A stretch of 64,000 nt of DNA from Cololabis saira (GCF_033807715.1 NC_084599.1:12773125-12837124), one strand, 5' to 3'; positions 28,301-41,462 are shown, numbered from the stretch's first letter. Numbers and translations are program-made. The notes: generated by a model from the letters alone, not told the origin.

Positions 28301-30211
28301 TTGCACAAACGCACACACACACACACACACACTAATGCAGAACGAGCTGTGGCAACAAGCAGCGGCCCACTCGTAGCCTCCCAGAAATAGCAGGCGAAGT
28401 GTCCAGTCTGGGTGCGAAGAAGCAACAGGCCAATCAGAAACACAAGTTTAACTGGAACACACGAGCTAAAGAAGTGCAATAATCTGCTGTTTTAGGTTTC
28501 GCAGGAAGGGAAAACTGTTCCCTAAGAGTTCAACTTTCTTTCAACTCATAATTTGTTAGAGTTTGTATGCTGTAACTAAATGTTTTAAACATGTACACAT
28601 AATTTGCTCAGGCTTCATAAAACTGCAGCATAACAAGTTTAACTTATGTTGCTAAGACAATTTAACAACTGGCTGAGGTTACAGGTAAAAAGACAAGAAA
28701 AGACAAGTTTAATCCTCGCAGGGTTGGAAAACATAACTCTCCTCACAACTCCTATCAATTGAGTCTACTACTGCAACTGGAATACATCATACATCACAGC
28801 TATTGTTGGTAATGGAGAGGCATTTTTGTCCTAAAGGAAAGTGGAACCAATTACAATTGCTCCTTCAAGTGAAAGCATTAAGCATGGTTTTGTATGTCAT
28901 TTTAAAGGTGGCATACTTAAAAAAAAGTCAGTTTCTCTGTGCTTGAGTGTATGAACTCATTACAACCCCCCCAAAACATTCAGATCAGAACACCTGCAAT
29001 CTGAAAGGGTGTGTTACATCTGAGCAGAATCTTCCTCATCTCTATCTACACCCAACTTCAACTGAAATAACACTGTACTCGTTGTATCTTCTAACTGGGG
29101 AGTCAAGACTCTGAATGTAGTTAAAGAAAGAAAGAACTTAGTTAATAATGCTGTTACTTTTTTAATGTTTCATATCTCCACCAAGAAATTCTATTTGGCT
29201 TTGTCTGTGATTTTTTTTGGTCTTGTTGGACGGTGGAAAGTCCCTCTGAAAACTTGAGAAAAACACTGGTAAGAATTCATAGAAACTATATTCAACTAAA
29301 TAATTATGACGTGATGTTTTTGAGAAGAGTGCTAACGCCAGCAGACGGTTGTTACATTCCGGCAGTGTTCCCATCTATGGTGCAGTGTTTTAACAACCCG
29401 GGCCAGTTCAAGGCTTCAACACTGTCTAAAAGAGGGAGTGCAAAAAGTCCTTGGACCAGGAAAAATGAAATAACTCCACTGGTCAAGTCTTTTTTTTTTC
29501 TTTCCTCTAGTCGAGCACCCAGGTTGCTGCAAATCAACAACTTTTCTGTTCCAGTCGAGCTGAACAAATGAATTAACCACATTGTAAATACATTTTAGCT
29601 GACTGGCATGAGGAAGACTTCAGTGTTCAGGCCAAATACGATGGTTTTCAAATCGAAAAGACACAGAAATACACACTTTTGCTTAAAGTTAATAAGACTT
29701 ATGAGGTTCACTGACATTATTGACAAAAGAAGATATGCTGAAAGTGCAATCTACAATGGAGGACCTTGGCACTTTATATTCACTGGCAAACTGGCAAAAA
29801 AGGAATATATGTATATACACATACACACTTGTACACACTTTACACTTGTGTTCTCATACTTTGCAGGTAAGACTCGCAGGAACATACTTCAGAGGCCAGA
29901 AATATGCCGCTAGTTTTTTTCTGCAGTTGGAAAATCAGTGTATTTTGAACTACATGGCATGACAGCTGCAACCAGGCTCATACATATATTTAAAAACTTC
30001 TACAATTTAAATGAACATTAAATAAACACTCATTAATATGACTCATAATGAAGCGCGGACTCCTCGGGCAAAAGTATTTCTAATCTTTACTTTAAATGTG
30101 TTTTTAATGTGTTTTATGCTTTTGTAATTCAGCCACATGAAGAATTAAGTTTGGTAGAGATGAAAAAAATAAAAATCACATTTTCTAACTTGATATATTG
30201 ACAACACATTT
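25321..30211. other. Gene-free interval
   Basis: Contains a G run at about 27012-27023, a short (CA)n at 28312-28332 and a purine-rich block at 27000-27350. The part 27400-27720 has enhancer-like texture (AAAATCTAATGACAAATGCA, then GGGTAATTCTATTACTTAGG). No gene or complete transposon is recognisable. Confidence 0.4.
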
Positions 30212-30283
30212 GAAGTTAAAAGAACGATATTGTCGAAGTTAAAAGAACGATATTGTCACACGAAAACATGTGACAATGTCGTT
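30212..30283. repeat. 23-bp tandem duplication leading into a hairpin
   Basis: The unit beginning GAAGTTAAAAGAACG is present at 30212-30234 and repeated exactly at 30235-30257. The second copy forms the left arm (AACGATATTGTCACA, 30246-30260) of an inverted repeat with TGTGACAATGTCGTT at 30269-30283: 14 of 15 pairs plus one G-U, and an 8-base loop. Confidence 0.85.
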
Positions 30284-30719
30284 ATAGTTATACTTTTCTC
30301 TTTTACTCTTCTCTTCCCCTTCATTATTTCTGATTGTTGATGCGAAATGCATTCTGGGAACCTTTGCCTCAAGTCTACACACGGATGCATCCTTGACAAG
30401 ATTGGCAGCATGAAAACACATCGAGGGAATTCAGGGACTTCACTAGATGCAAACTTTGATGGGAGCTCTACGGACGATGTTTCACAAGTAGAAACGAACA
30501 CCGGAACCGACAAAAGTACGTATATTGAGTTATAGCTCAAATTCGTCTCATGTCAGAGTTCACGTGAACAGCACACACATCTCTGATTGCCGCTGTGGAT
30601 TTCGTATATATCTTGCAAAGACAAAGCAAGGGATGGCACCCTCCTTCAGACTGTAATCATTCTGTGTTTGTAGAGTTATAATTGCTCTGCTGAAATTCAA
30701 AACTCAAGAAAATATCTCA

Positions 30720-30970
30720 CTGGTGGTGCCAACAGGATACTAGTGGTGACGTGTCAGATTGTGTAATCAAGGGCAAGACACTGAGCCCACACATTTCCCC
30801 TTGACACGGTCATCAATGCCTGAATACACAAATATGCTGCCTTTAAACAGTGAGGCTCCATGAGTAGGTGTGTGTAAATGAGAAACACGTTATAAAACAC
30901 TTTGTAGAGCTTAAACAAGGTTAAGAAGAAGTTAGAGAAATACAGGACTCAGGATGTGATGTGGTTGTTT
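30720..30970 (+). mobile_element. SINE-like remnant
   Basis: AATCAAGGGCAAGACACTGAG and, further on, GAGAAACACGTTATAAAACACTTTG resemble the conserved body and tail of teleost tRNA-derived SINEs (the 'ttgggcaagacactgaaccc' and 'gtaaagcactttg' modules). The order and spacing fit. The head and terminal duplications are not recognisable. Confidence 0.45.
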
Positions 30971-31619
30971 TGTATAGAAATGATTTCCTGCGATCCAGGT
31001 TATCAGACCTTTTATCCATTCTTAGTTTCAGTATATTCATTATTCAATTAATTGATAAAATGATCTGCACATCAGTCTGTAATTAGAACACACAGCAGGG
31101 GCACCGTTTGGCTCGGCGTAATAAGCAGAGGATCCAGTCTTCTGCAGGCAGTCCAGGTTCAAGTCTTTCACCTTTTCTCCCCCCCCATTCTCTATCGAAA
31201 TACTGTTAATAAAGGGCACTACCAAAAAGATATAAATATAGCAATATTTTAAATTCTACTTTATGATGTTGATCATTTGTTTGCCAATATTAGAGATACA
31301 TCTTAAAAAATGACTTTAGAGATGTCGATAATTTGTTAATTTGTTTGCTAATACTAGAGATAAATCTTAAAGTCATTATAATAACCATTAGCTTGACAGA
31401 AATTGACAACAACAAAAAAGAATATAAAAACCTGCATTAAGATGTACAACTGAGAGAAAGTCTGGCTCCGGAGATGGAAACAGCTTCTACCTTCCAGCCT
31501 TGAAGAAATTACAGATGATGTTTTCCCTGTTGTAAAAAGGCTGAAAATGGCTCTCATATGGAGCCCATCCTGTCTTCCATTGTTGCTGCTTTCACTCACC
31601 CTATAAAGGCCTGCTTGCA

Positions 31620-31745
31620 CTCGGGGCTAAAACAGCCCAGCGAACGCACGCGGCAGCACATTACAGCGCCAGTGCTTCCCGTCCCTTTGTGCTCGGTAAT
31701 TGCCACAATGCATCTTCTCGTCCAGCTAATTAAGTGAGTCTTCCC
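31620..31745. promoter_or_regulatory. Candidate conserved element
   Basis: GGTAATTGCCACAATGCATC and GTCCAGCTAATTAAGTGAG carry TAATTG, CACAATG and TAATTA cores (homeobox and SOX types) in a compact GC-balanced segment. It lies between AT-rich sequence and a purine-rich stretch. No coding frame. Confidence 0.3.
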
Positions 31746-32164
31746 CATTGTCTCCCGGTGCTATCACCTCTTCACGCAGCCAGGGAGAAACGAGGGACGT
31801 ATTAAAGAAGGAGAAGGAAAGAGCAAAAAAAAAAGTGGAAGACATGCTAAAGTGGGGGTCCAAACAGAGAGGATGAACAACAACGGTGTGTGTTTGTGTC
31901 CTAGTAAATGTTTACCAGCTGAAAAAGGTGCCTGTAGTCTGTGTTTGCTGGCGAGTTGCAAACATCACATTACTGCTGTCAGATGAAAATCTTCATTCGC
32001 CATGACAACAATTTTTTTTACCCGTAAATAAGTCTATAATATATAAATATTCTAGCAGTAAAGTCGTAAAATAATACTAAAACTAGAGTGGTATGCATCT
32101 GGTAACTGTGACAGAGCGCTGATAGAGCAGTGAGTACTGAAATACAACTCTGCTAAACTGTAAC

Positions 32165-32330
32165 ACATTACTCTGGACCCAGTCCTCAGCCCCGTCGTCT
32201 GCTGAAGTGCCTTTGGGCAGGACTTTGAACCCCACACTGACCACGCTGCCCGAGACACTAAAGCCGGTGTCTTTCTAGTACTGGTGCCAAGCCCGGATAA
32301 ATCGCCAGGAAAGGCATCGGATGTGAGACG
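32165..32330 (+). mobile_element. SINE-like remnant
   Basis: GCTGAAGTGCCTTTGGGCAG followed by GACTTTGAACCCCACACTGA matches the 'gctgaagtgtccttgggcaagacactgaacccc' module common in teleost SINEs. It is about 80% similar by eye. No clear ends. Confidence 0.4.
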
Positions 32331-32744
32331 TGAGATTGAGCAGCGTGTGATCAAATGAGACTTTACGACAAGCTCGGAGGCCCCTCGTGAGTCAAAGCTT
32401 ATACAAGTCAGATGGAGAAGCTTTCGACCTCCATGGCATTATGGAACTTTATAACAACACGTATCCTGCAGTTAAACCTTTGATATTATGAATATTAAAT
32501 GGAAAAGTGAGATGAGAATGTGACGCATTCAAAACACCTACAGGAGGTAATCCAAGTACAGGCCGGGCAGCGATCCAGGATGGTTTCCCTCAACTTCAAC
32601 ATCCTCTTCCCACAGGAGTGACATCCACTCCCGTCTTGGATATTTAGTAATATCACCTGAAAATTATATTAAATTAAACTAACAAAGAGACCATTTTCAC
32701 TCATTTGTGCATAACTTATTAACTAATTAAAGATCAATGTATTA

Positions 32745-33112
32745 CTGTAAGGGGTGTAAATATATGGAATGCACTTGATGAAAAATTGAAGATGTGCCAG
32801 TCGATTCATGCATTCAAACGTTTGTTTAAGTTTAATGTGTTTGAAAAATATGAGGGATCCAGTAGATGATACTATTACGGAATTATGTTTGGGATTGTGT
32901 AAACAATATGATTTTTTTGTATGATGTTTTGTATGTTGCGATCTGAATAAGTTGATCATGTGAGAAGGGTAGGCGTAAATAAGCAATAACTTCAGCCTAT
33001 TCCTTTTCGGTTAGGTCTCTTTATTATGTGAACTAATGCTTTCTGTTGGTGTCTAAATTCTGAATGACCTGGCCGAAATAAATATATTTTCATTCATTCA
33101 TTCATTCATTCA
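32745..33112 (+). mobile_element. LINE 3' end with (ATTC)n tail
   Basis: Translation near the start (VNIWNALDEKLK, then MCQSIHAFKRLFKFNVFEKYE) is the familiar C-terminal segment after the reverse transcriptase of a teleost LINE. A typical 3'UTR follows (CTTCAGCCTATTCCTTTTCGG) and the element ends in GAAATAAATATATTT plus five ATTC units at 33091-33111. It is 5'-truncated. I do not assign the clade. Confidence 0.65.
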
Positions 33113-36100
33113 ACTGCCTAACTTTGCTTTGAACAAAACGTTTTGTCTTTATTTCCTTCTTCCTTTATATTTCTTATGGATCTAACTAAGTGGTCTGTGC
33201 CTAACACTGAAATATTATAAAATACATACATACATACAGACTCATCTAAATTTCCCTTTTTCTTCATAGTTGCTAGGAAACCCCAAAACACACACACACA
33301 CCACATGTTCCTTGGTCAAGTCCACTTGCTGACCTCTCAGGCCAGACACTGTCCTCTTTACAAACTCCAAGCCCTCCCCATTACAAAAAAAAACAACACA
33401 AAAAAAACAGAAAAACTAGAGCATGTCCTTCCCCTTCCAGCTCTGAACCCTTCTTGAACTTCTTCCACCACTACTTTCTACCTATCCTTCATGTTTTCCC
33501 GTCATTCACCTACGTTCCTTCCATGCCCTGACGAACAGGCAGACAGACAGACAGACAGACCACTATGGAGACATCATGGAGAGACTGATGGAGGGAGGGA
33601 GCTGCTCGTCTGTGTGCCCCCAGCACGCACACAATACAGCAGGGCATCTGGCACTGGGGTGGCGATGGTGGTGGGGGGGGGGAAGGATGGGGCTTTCAGG
33701 GACAAAGCATTTACATCCCCCTCCCTGGAATATGATTATAGTTTGTAAATGGCAACTGAGACATAAAAGTGTGAGAAGAAAGGGCCTTCGGTGCGGAGGC
33801 TGGTGGCTCTACGAGAGAGCTGCAGGTATGGACAGTACTGTATGTGCGGGAAAGATTGAACAAATATGTCACTATATATAAAGAAGACTTTGAAATGTTT
33901 TTGAACCCTGATAAATGTATAAACAACATAAAATACCTGCATTGTTGCATCAGTATGTGGTTGAGAGGCAAATTAAAATGCAACTCTCACGGACATGAAC
34001 GTATTTGCAGCTCGATAATTTGTAAGATTTAAAATTAAGCCAAGTTGCACTAATAAAAACAGTGTCTCCCCCCCTCCTGAACTTACGTCTCTGTTTTGGA
34101 GGCTGTCAGCTTGCTGTGTGCATACGTGTATGTGTATATCTGGGTGCATACATAAAGTAAATGAGCTGAGCGTATGCATTGTGAGGGTCCGCAGGCTCTG
34201 CTTATGTATTAGAAATGTGACTTGACCCTGGCAGGCTGAAGCGGGGTCTCCGCGTCGTACCGGGCGTGGGAAAAAGGGGAGACCTCTTTTCACAGCTGCT
34301 TTGGCCGTTGCATTGAACCAATGGAGGCCCCCACTATAGCCCCACCGCCCCCAACCTGCCTCCACCACTAATGCCCACACCCCCCCCCCTTCCTCCCCTC
34401 TTCCCATTCACCACGCAGCCTGCTGCCTTTCAGCGGACCCCCTGTCCCTCCCTCCTCTGCCCGTCACCCCTCTGCACCCCTCCATCACAGTCAACACCAA
34501 TCTTAAATGCAGTCACTATTCAGCTCGTGTGCATTAAGATGCCAGAGGCCTCTGTGCTTTGAGGAGCAAAATAAAGCAACAAATAACAATGGAAATAAGT
34601 CACTTGTATGTCTTGAATACACCACAATACACAGCACCAGCAACATATCCTATAATTTGCTAAATAATAATAAAAAACAAAACAAAAGAAAGTTTCATTG
34701 AAAGCCAACTAGGTCCAGACTCATTTCTCGTGGTACTTTTAAAAACAATATTTGTCCTTCAAGCCCTGATATGTTCCTCTTGTTTCTCCTGAGCTAGGAT
34801 TCCAGTCTACGTTAGCATGCACCAAGCACTCCACAATTGTGTGCCTAAGCACACACAGGCATCGAGCGATTTTTACTACCCTCCATCCAGCGTATCCATC
34901 TGAGGAGATTTATTTCCTAGCAAGCCACATAATGCAGAGGGTGTAATTTAAATCAAGTTTTAAGAATAAGCAAAGCAGCACAGTTTATGCATACAGATCC
35001 AGAATCACTGCAAAAAAAAAAAAATCACTGCAAACAGAACAGCAGGATTCTAAATGCAGATGATCAAATTTAAGAAGCAATGGTGTCTTGCCATTAAATA
35101 TGACCTATAATAAATAAAGCTCTCAATCAGTCCACCTAAGCACATACTGGAGGATTGATTTGTTTCTGACCCACAAATCTGATACCATATCCACGCAACA
35201 GCAGGTTAGGAGAGGAGTCCCAACACACATACTGTACATGTGTAGGATTTTGTAGAAACTTTAAAAGGTCACAAAACGAGCTGAATAACTCCAGCAGATT
35301 CCCGGGAGCTGGCCTATCATGCCGTCTAGCTACCGTGCTGATACACCAGGCATGTTGAGGAAATGTTGAGAAGCAGCAAAGGGGGGGATAGCGACAGGAG
35401 GAGGGAGGGAGGGAGGTTGTAGCAGAGAACCTGAAAGGACTCCATCTCCCTTGGCCAACATGCCATGACGGTGTGGAGCGGCGGTCTGAATTGGTTTCTC
35501 TGGGGTGGCGGAGCCGGTGAGGTGATGCCAAGATGAGCCCCAAAAGGAATGGAAGAGGGGGTTGAGGGGTCTTGGAGGAGGAGGAAATAGGTTACGCTGA
35601 GGTACGTGTGTGAGACAGAGATGGCAGGCTGAATCTTAGCTACTGTAAATCAGTGGATTACTGCTTCCCTCTCTTCCAGTCTCTCCATATACATAAGAGT
35701 GCTCAGCCGTGAAAGCGACAGTGCTATGTGTGAAATCACACATCCTTCCGCCTGAACTTCCTTTAGGAACAATTGCAATAAAGGCACAGCTTACATATGG
35801 ATCCTTGTGGGAAGGATCGTGCAGTGTGAATGCAGACCCGTGCATGCCAGCGCTTAATTCACTGTTACGAATACAAAGACGAAGATGCGAAGAGTGTCAC
35901 TTCTGAATTGATGCATCTGTGCGTCAAATGTAGCCCATAGCTATGCCTATACCACTTCTAAAGCTCATGTCCAGCCGAAGCTTGTTTGCATCGATTTATC
36001 TAGTTTGCGGATATGATATTGACTAAGTAGACCGGCAGCTCTCATTGAGTTGAAGCAAAGAGAAGGAGGTTTAAGAGGTGGTTGAACGCTATGGAGGAGG

Positions 36101-39100
36101 ATAGCCACAGGCTGTGAAATCTCCTCTGATCTCTCCTTGTCTGATTCTCAAATGCAACCTCAAACAGTGGGTGTGGGGGTGGGGGGGTTGATATAGAACT
36201 AGGCCAATGTCACAGAATGCACAGAGCATTCATTTAGCCCTGGAGGGAAATAAAAAAAAAAAAAATCATTTCTTCGTTTTCTCCCAGAAGAGAGACCTCA
36301 GTCTCTGTGGAAGGTGTTTCTGCTCCCTCTCCTCCCCGTGTTTCTGCCTCCATCACTCCCTCCATCACTCCCTCCATCACTCCCTCCACTTTGTTCTCTT
36401 CAGGAAGTAGAACATGTATGAGTTAAGCGGTGTCCTCTGGCCTGCGACTGCATACCAAGATATCGAAAGTAATATTTTGTCACACTGAGAGGGAAACTGA
36501 GAGGAAAGTGAACGAGAAACATATTTGTGGTTTCAGCCTTCAGTCGACCGCATGATTACATATCATTACAGAAACTCACATCTTGCAAGGTTTTTGTCAG
36601 CCAAATAGCAGAGCACCTGGTGGATGAATCCAAATGTTTCAGTTAACACAAGTTCATGGTTCCACCGTGAAAGGCTGGATGGTATCTAATACAAGCAAAT
36701 AGTTCAGGAATGAACAGCCATCCTGTCTCTACGATGATCAGGCAGAAAAAAATGACACTGCTCCTTTACATTGGTAGAAAAGGGTGAAGGCCAAAAATTC
36801 TTCCGTTTCAGAAAAAGTGGACCTTGAATCAAGGTGAAAAGGTACATTTTGGGTTTCTTTCTATAAGTAAAACTACAAAGATAAATAACTATACATGTAT
36901 TTGTGTTTGTAGATTAGTATATGATGCAAAAGAGGTCAGAACACACAAATACTAAGCAGAGAAGAGAGCAGTCGGAAAAAGTGAAATGAAAGACTAAGCC
37001 AGCCTGGCAGTCCATCCACATGAGCACACCTTGCACACCCACCAGCCCAAAGCCCTACCATCCATGATCCTTTAAAAGGATCAAAACACAGACAAGGGGA
37101 TTAAAAACATTGATAATATAAGTGGCTTCTTATCGATAAAGAATTAAACCGATTGGTGAAAATGTTATAAATAAAAGGACTGAAAGGTGACTGAATGACA
37201 GGGTAAGGAAAGCAAATAAATCAGTTTGCATGCTAGAAAGAAGAGGCTATGTGTGAAGAGTTGAACTGATGAAGGCTCCATTTGCTTTCCACAGGGCCAC
37301 AAAGCAAAAAACAGACTCATGTTTTCTGAGAGTTGTGCCTAACTTGGTTCAAGTGTGTTGACAGAAGCCCCCTCATTAGCATAGAAGTGTGACTGTGTCT
37401 CACCTGTGACAGCCAAGTGACGAAACCTCCGTCTGACCCGGCTGCTAAGCTGAGCTCCAGAGAGGCAGGAGGTGGGCTGGCTCTCACGTGCAGGCCTGCA
37501 GATGAAGCGTGTGCGCATGTCTGTGTGACTGCACTAAATCTGCACAACACTGAGTCCTGTAAAACAAAACATCATTTTATGAGAGTGGAATCAGATCCAT
37601 CTGTGGTCTCGCTTCACACCCAGCACACATACGATTCTTCTGGAAATGTTTTCAGAGGTTCACTCATTATTTTCTTTAAAGCTCCCATCTGTGCCGTCTA
37701 GCATTATTGACAATATAATAAACACAAAGACATTTATTTTATATTTTTATCTTTAATACATACAATAGCATATTTATTCGTGATTTCTTAGTGTAAGATT
37801 CCGCATTTGAATCGAAAGGACAGATATGTTTTGGGAGCCACTTTGTCATAAACAAAGACATAAGACAATCTTTATTGAAAAGATTTATTCGTTATCTAGG
37901 AATGTAATAATACATAGTAATACAGATTAGAATTGCGTATTTAAGTATGTAATTAAAAATCTGCAGTTTTTCCTGTTTAGGTAAATGTGTAAAATGTCAT
38001 ACATTTCCTGTTGTAACTGACAATGGTAAGTACACAACAATACCACACACACTTGCGTGCACGCGCGTGCGCTTCACAAGTGATTACACAAAATACTCAA
38101 AGATTACATCCAGTGAAATCTGACGTCCTTCGTGGGTTTAAAGCCTGCATGTCAGCCTTTCAATCCCCCCCCCCTCTATCTCTTGCATGGGTCAGAGGCT
38201 GTTGCTAGGCTACCAAACCCAGAATTCATAAGTTCAGAGAAAAAGGTTTTATATAGTCCACAACAATTCAAGGCAAGGTGATAATAGAAAACTGATAACA
38301 CCAGAATATGGATTTAAATTATATGGAATCAAATAGACCATGAACTCTATTTCAGATGTGAACAAATGTCTAATAATAATAATAATAATAATACCGTAAT
38401 AATAATAATGATGATGATGTCCATATAGAACAACAGAGCTTGATTTTACGAAAACAAAAGCTGTACTCCCCTGTGTGGTAAGTAAAGTTGTGAATCCCAC
38501 ACCATAAAAAAGGACCTTTTCTGCAGTCCACAATATTCTGTCATGTTTATTGTACCCTGTAGTGACAAAAACAAAGACAAAAGCAACAACTAGGCACTAA
38601 GGATGCAGTAACAACGTTGGGTAGCACACACATAAACACATGCACAGAAGCACGTGTACAGATATATAGGTGCAGGCCCACATACACTCAACTCTCAGCT
38701 CTGCAATCTAGTGTCCAAGTGTGACACAAACAAGATAACATCTATGGGATGGTAGCTTGCAGCAGGATAATAAACCAAAAACAATGGCTGTGTTCTGTGC
38801 AGGATGGAGTGTGGAAGGACTGCTTTTTCCAAAGTTTTTTTGTGAAGAAGCAGTGTGCTAATATGCGACATCCAGATGCACACCATGAAAATATCTAACA
38901 CAACTGAAAGAGATGGAGAGATGGGCGTATGGATGCATAATAAAAGTCCTCTTGCCTTATTCATCTTTGTCATCTCCCTATATTGCTACTATTATTTGTG
39001 TAATTTTTTAACGACGCCATCCTTGTAATTATACAAGACATTCAAGCAGACGTACAAATGTAGAAATCACTGAGACAATAGAATGCTTAATGCAGCCTTA

Positions 39101-39119
39101 TGGCAGGTGTTTGCAAGCT
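33113..39119. other. Gene-free interval
   Basis: Holds a short (CAGA)n at about 33539-33560, a G run near 33670, a 12-bp minisatellite at 36351-36389, a short (AAT)n near 38370-38410 and a C run near 38167. RFX-like half sites occur at about 33270 (GTTGCTAGGAAAC) and 38201 (GTTGCTAGGCTAC). No coding gene or complete transposon is recognisable. Confidence 0.4.
36351..36389. repeat. 12-bp minisatellite
   Basis: CATCACTCCCTC is repeated about 3.2 times without mismatch. Confidence 0.9.
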
Positions 39120-39430
39120 AGACCTAGTCTAGACTGGGCTCCATCTGGTGTTGAGGGCCTCCTCCTGATGGCGGAGAGAGGGCCCAGACAGACACATATT
39201 AATGTGGGAAAACCAACGTCTAGCCTGCCTCTCAGTCACTCACCAGACTGCATTTGAATCTCAAAGGGGCTCTCCCCATATCCTCCATTTATTAGCCTTC
39301 AGTAATGCATTAATTTCCACCGCAACGGCGTGAACGCCGGGAGGGCGGTGCTGTCGGTGTAGAACAAACACAGTTGACGGATCACGCTGTGTTATAAATG
39401 CTATAGCTTAGCATTCCAATTATGCGTTAA
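39120..39430. promoter_or_regulatory. Candidate conserved element
   Basis: Simple-repeat-free and GC-balanced, with CACATATTAATGTGG (a palindromic homeobox-like site), TCAGTAATGCATTAATTTCC (double ATTA) and AGCATTCCAATTATGCGTTAAC. It lies 2 kb beyond the mir-9 hairpin in the transcription direction. No coding frame. Function is guessed from motif density. Confidence 0.3.
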
Positions 39431-41274
39431 CGGGGGAAGAAGAAACGGGCAATTCAATGTCTCAGCACACACACTCTTGAAATTATTTTTCATGAGCTTC
39501 TTTCCTCATATCACAATAGTTTGATTATTCTGGTTGTATGTGATACTTAACTATATGCACCCACAAACAGGCTTTTTAGGAAATTGGTTTAGACAGATGC
39601 AGATATACTCATACTCTGATTGTTTAACTATTGACAATAAATTCATTATCTAAAGTGATCATTAATAATAAAATAACCTTTGCAGACAACTGAGATTTAT
39701 AATGTAACGTGTGAGTGGGTATGCATCCACACACTGCCAACCAATTCCTACACACAGAATTGGGGCACCACAAAAGCACAGCTCTATACATCCATTCACC
39801 TGCTCTGGTGTGTGACGCAGTATGAAGCGGAGCCTAGCAAAAGTAGCACCAGGCTCTGCCCTGCTACATGCTCACACTCCCTCCTCACTGCACGACCACA
39901 AGCAGCTACAGCTTTAGCAGCTAAGAACAGAACTGACTTGTTTAAAATGGGCCGGGCTCCACAGAGTACCACCTATCACTCGGGTCCCACCTCTTTGTCT
40001 GGGATGGAGGGAAGACAGAACAGATAATGTGTTGTGCAAACAGCATCATACAGCAGGCCTGAAAAGCAGCCAGTTTTCTCCCGATGACATATCTGACCTC
40101 ACTTTCCTCAGCACTGCCTTTAAAATCTCTGCAGCTTCAGCCATGGAAACATGTTTAGGCTGTGTACTATTTGCGTTGACATGCCAGTATTGAATATCAT
40201 TTGTTAATACATTTCATAAGAGAGAGAATAAGTCACACCAACTAAATTATAAAATTACATAGATCAATAAGCTACAGTTTTGAAAGCTGCTCATCAATAG
40301 CTTAATTATTTCAAATTGTTCAGCATCTGTTGCTTCGGCAGCTGTGATGGCTCCTTTTTTCCCCTTTCTCATGCATTAAGCCCAAAGGCCGTGCTATTAA
40401 GTGCATCAATTAGGGTAAATTAAAGTATATAGCACATTTTACCTCTTCTCCATTTCATAACCTGTAACACTGATGACCTAGTGAGCTTTTTTCAAGCACC
40501 ATTAAGTCACCTGATAACTAAGATTGTTTGCCACTTCAGCCAGTTTGAGCACATATGGAAATTCTCTGTTTTAAACAAAGCACCTTTTGTGTGAGGTGAT
40601 CTAGCACAGTGAAGCCCCTGCCTGTAGTCAACTTATACCAATACTAATAATGTGTGTTTAAATCCAGCAGGCATACAGAAGTCTGAAGACAGGAGAGCCA
40701 GGTGTAACTGCATTAGCTTTGATAGTTCAAATCTTTTCCTGTACTACATGGACAGGCCACCAGCAAGGAGGTATGGGGGGGGGGGGGGTTACTGGTAGAG
40801 CACGTGACTCGCAGGAATCCTCCAATCGGGTGCCTCTTCCATCGTTTTCATCTCACCTTATCTCCCCTGCTCCTTTCCATCCAAGTAACGACACAATAAG
40901 AGCACATCTGTTTAAAGGCAGCCTACTATGAAGCGCCTGGTGCTCAAGTAGGCTATGATCCATTAAGATGAAAAGCAGCAGCTCACCCGTTGCTGAGCAT
41001 CCTCCTCCTCCTCTACCTCATCACCACTCCATGAATGGAGCCTGTCTCCTGGATGCTAAATAGTGTCATTCCTTCTGTGAACGAAATCTATAGCGCCATG
41101 TATCCAACTCCACACCGATGTATGTCCAAAGGAGGAGGCTTTTTCTCCATGCAGGGGCTGCCGGTCCTCCGTGCAGCAGCATCCCGTCATTCATCCCTCC
41201 ATCCTTCCGTCCGCTCCGGCATCCCCCCCTTCAGTCGATCCGGTTCCGGCTCGCTCCCCGCCGTGATGGTAGCA

Positions 41275-41357
41275 GAATTAGTTTCTACATTCGGTTCTCT
41301 AGCTTTATGATATTACATAAACTCATACAGCTAGATAACCAAAGAGAAAAACTAACC
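41275..41357 (-). ncRNA. mir9: mir-9 microRNA precursor
   Basis: A complete mir-9 hairpin read on the minus strand. The 5p arm (41345 down to 41323) is a perfect 23-nt miR-9, beginning TCTTTGGTTATC and ending AGCTGTATGA. The loop is about 14 nt. The 3p arm (41308 down to 41287) begins ATAAAGCTAG, as in miR-9*, but has two changes from the usual vertebrate sequence, GAGAACC for GATAACC and GAATGT for GAAAGT. A basal stem outside the arms pairs TTAGTTT with AAACTAA. miR-9 is the main brain-enriched microRNA controlling neural progenitor timing; its targets include her/hes genes, foxg1 and REST. The host would be a long non-coding transcript running leftward. A GC-rich spacer and a Harbinger MITE lie just upstream, an RE1 3.7 kb and a CRE 7 kb upstream. 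Identity is sure; which named paralog it is cannot be told from this window. Confidence 0.97.
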
Positions 41358-41462
41358 CACGTCTCTTAAAGGGGCCGCCGGCCGCCGGAGCCGCCGGTGT
41401 TGTGGTCACATGGAGCCCTCGCTGCACGCTCCCTCTCTCCCCGCTGCCTCTGGAGCTCACTC

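Noticed and set aside
30347..30535. 62-residue frame (MHSGNLCLKSTHGCIL...)
   Set aside because: It reads somewhat like protein and might come from an old transposon, but I could not match it to a family and there are no flanking ends.
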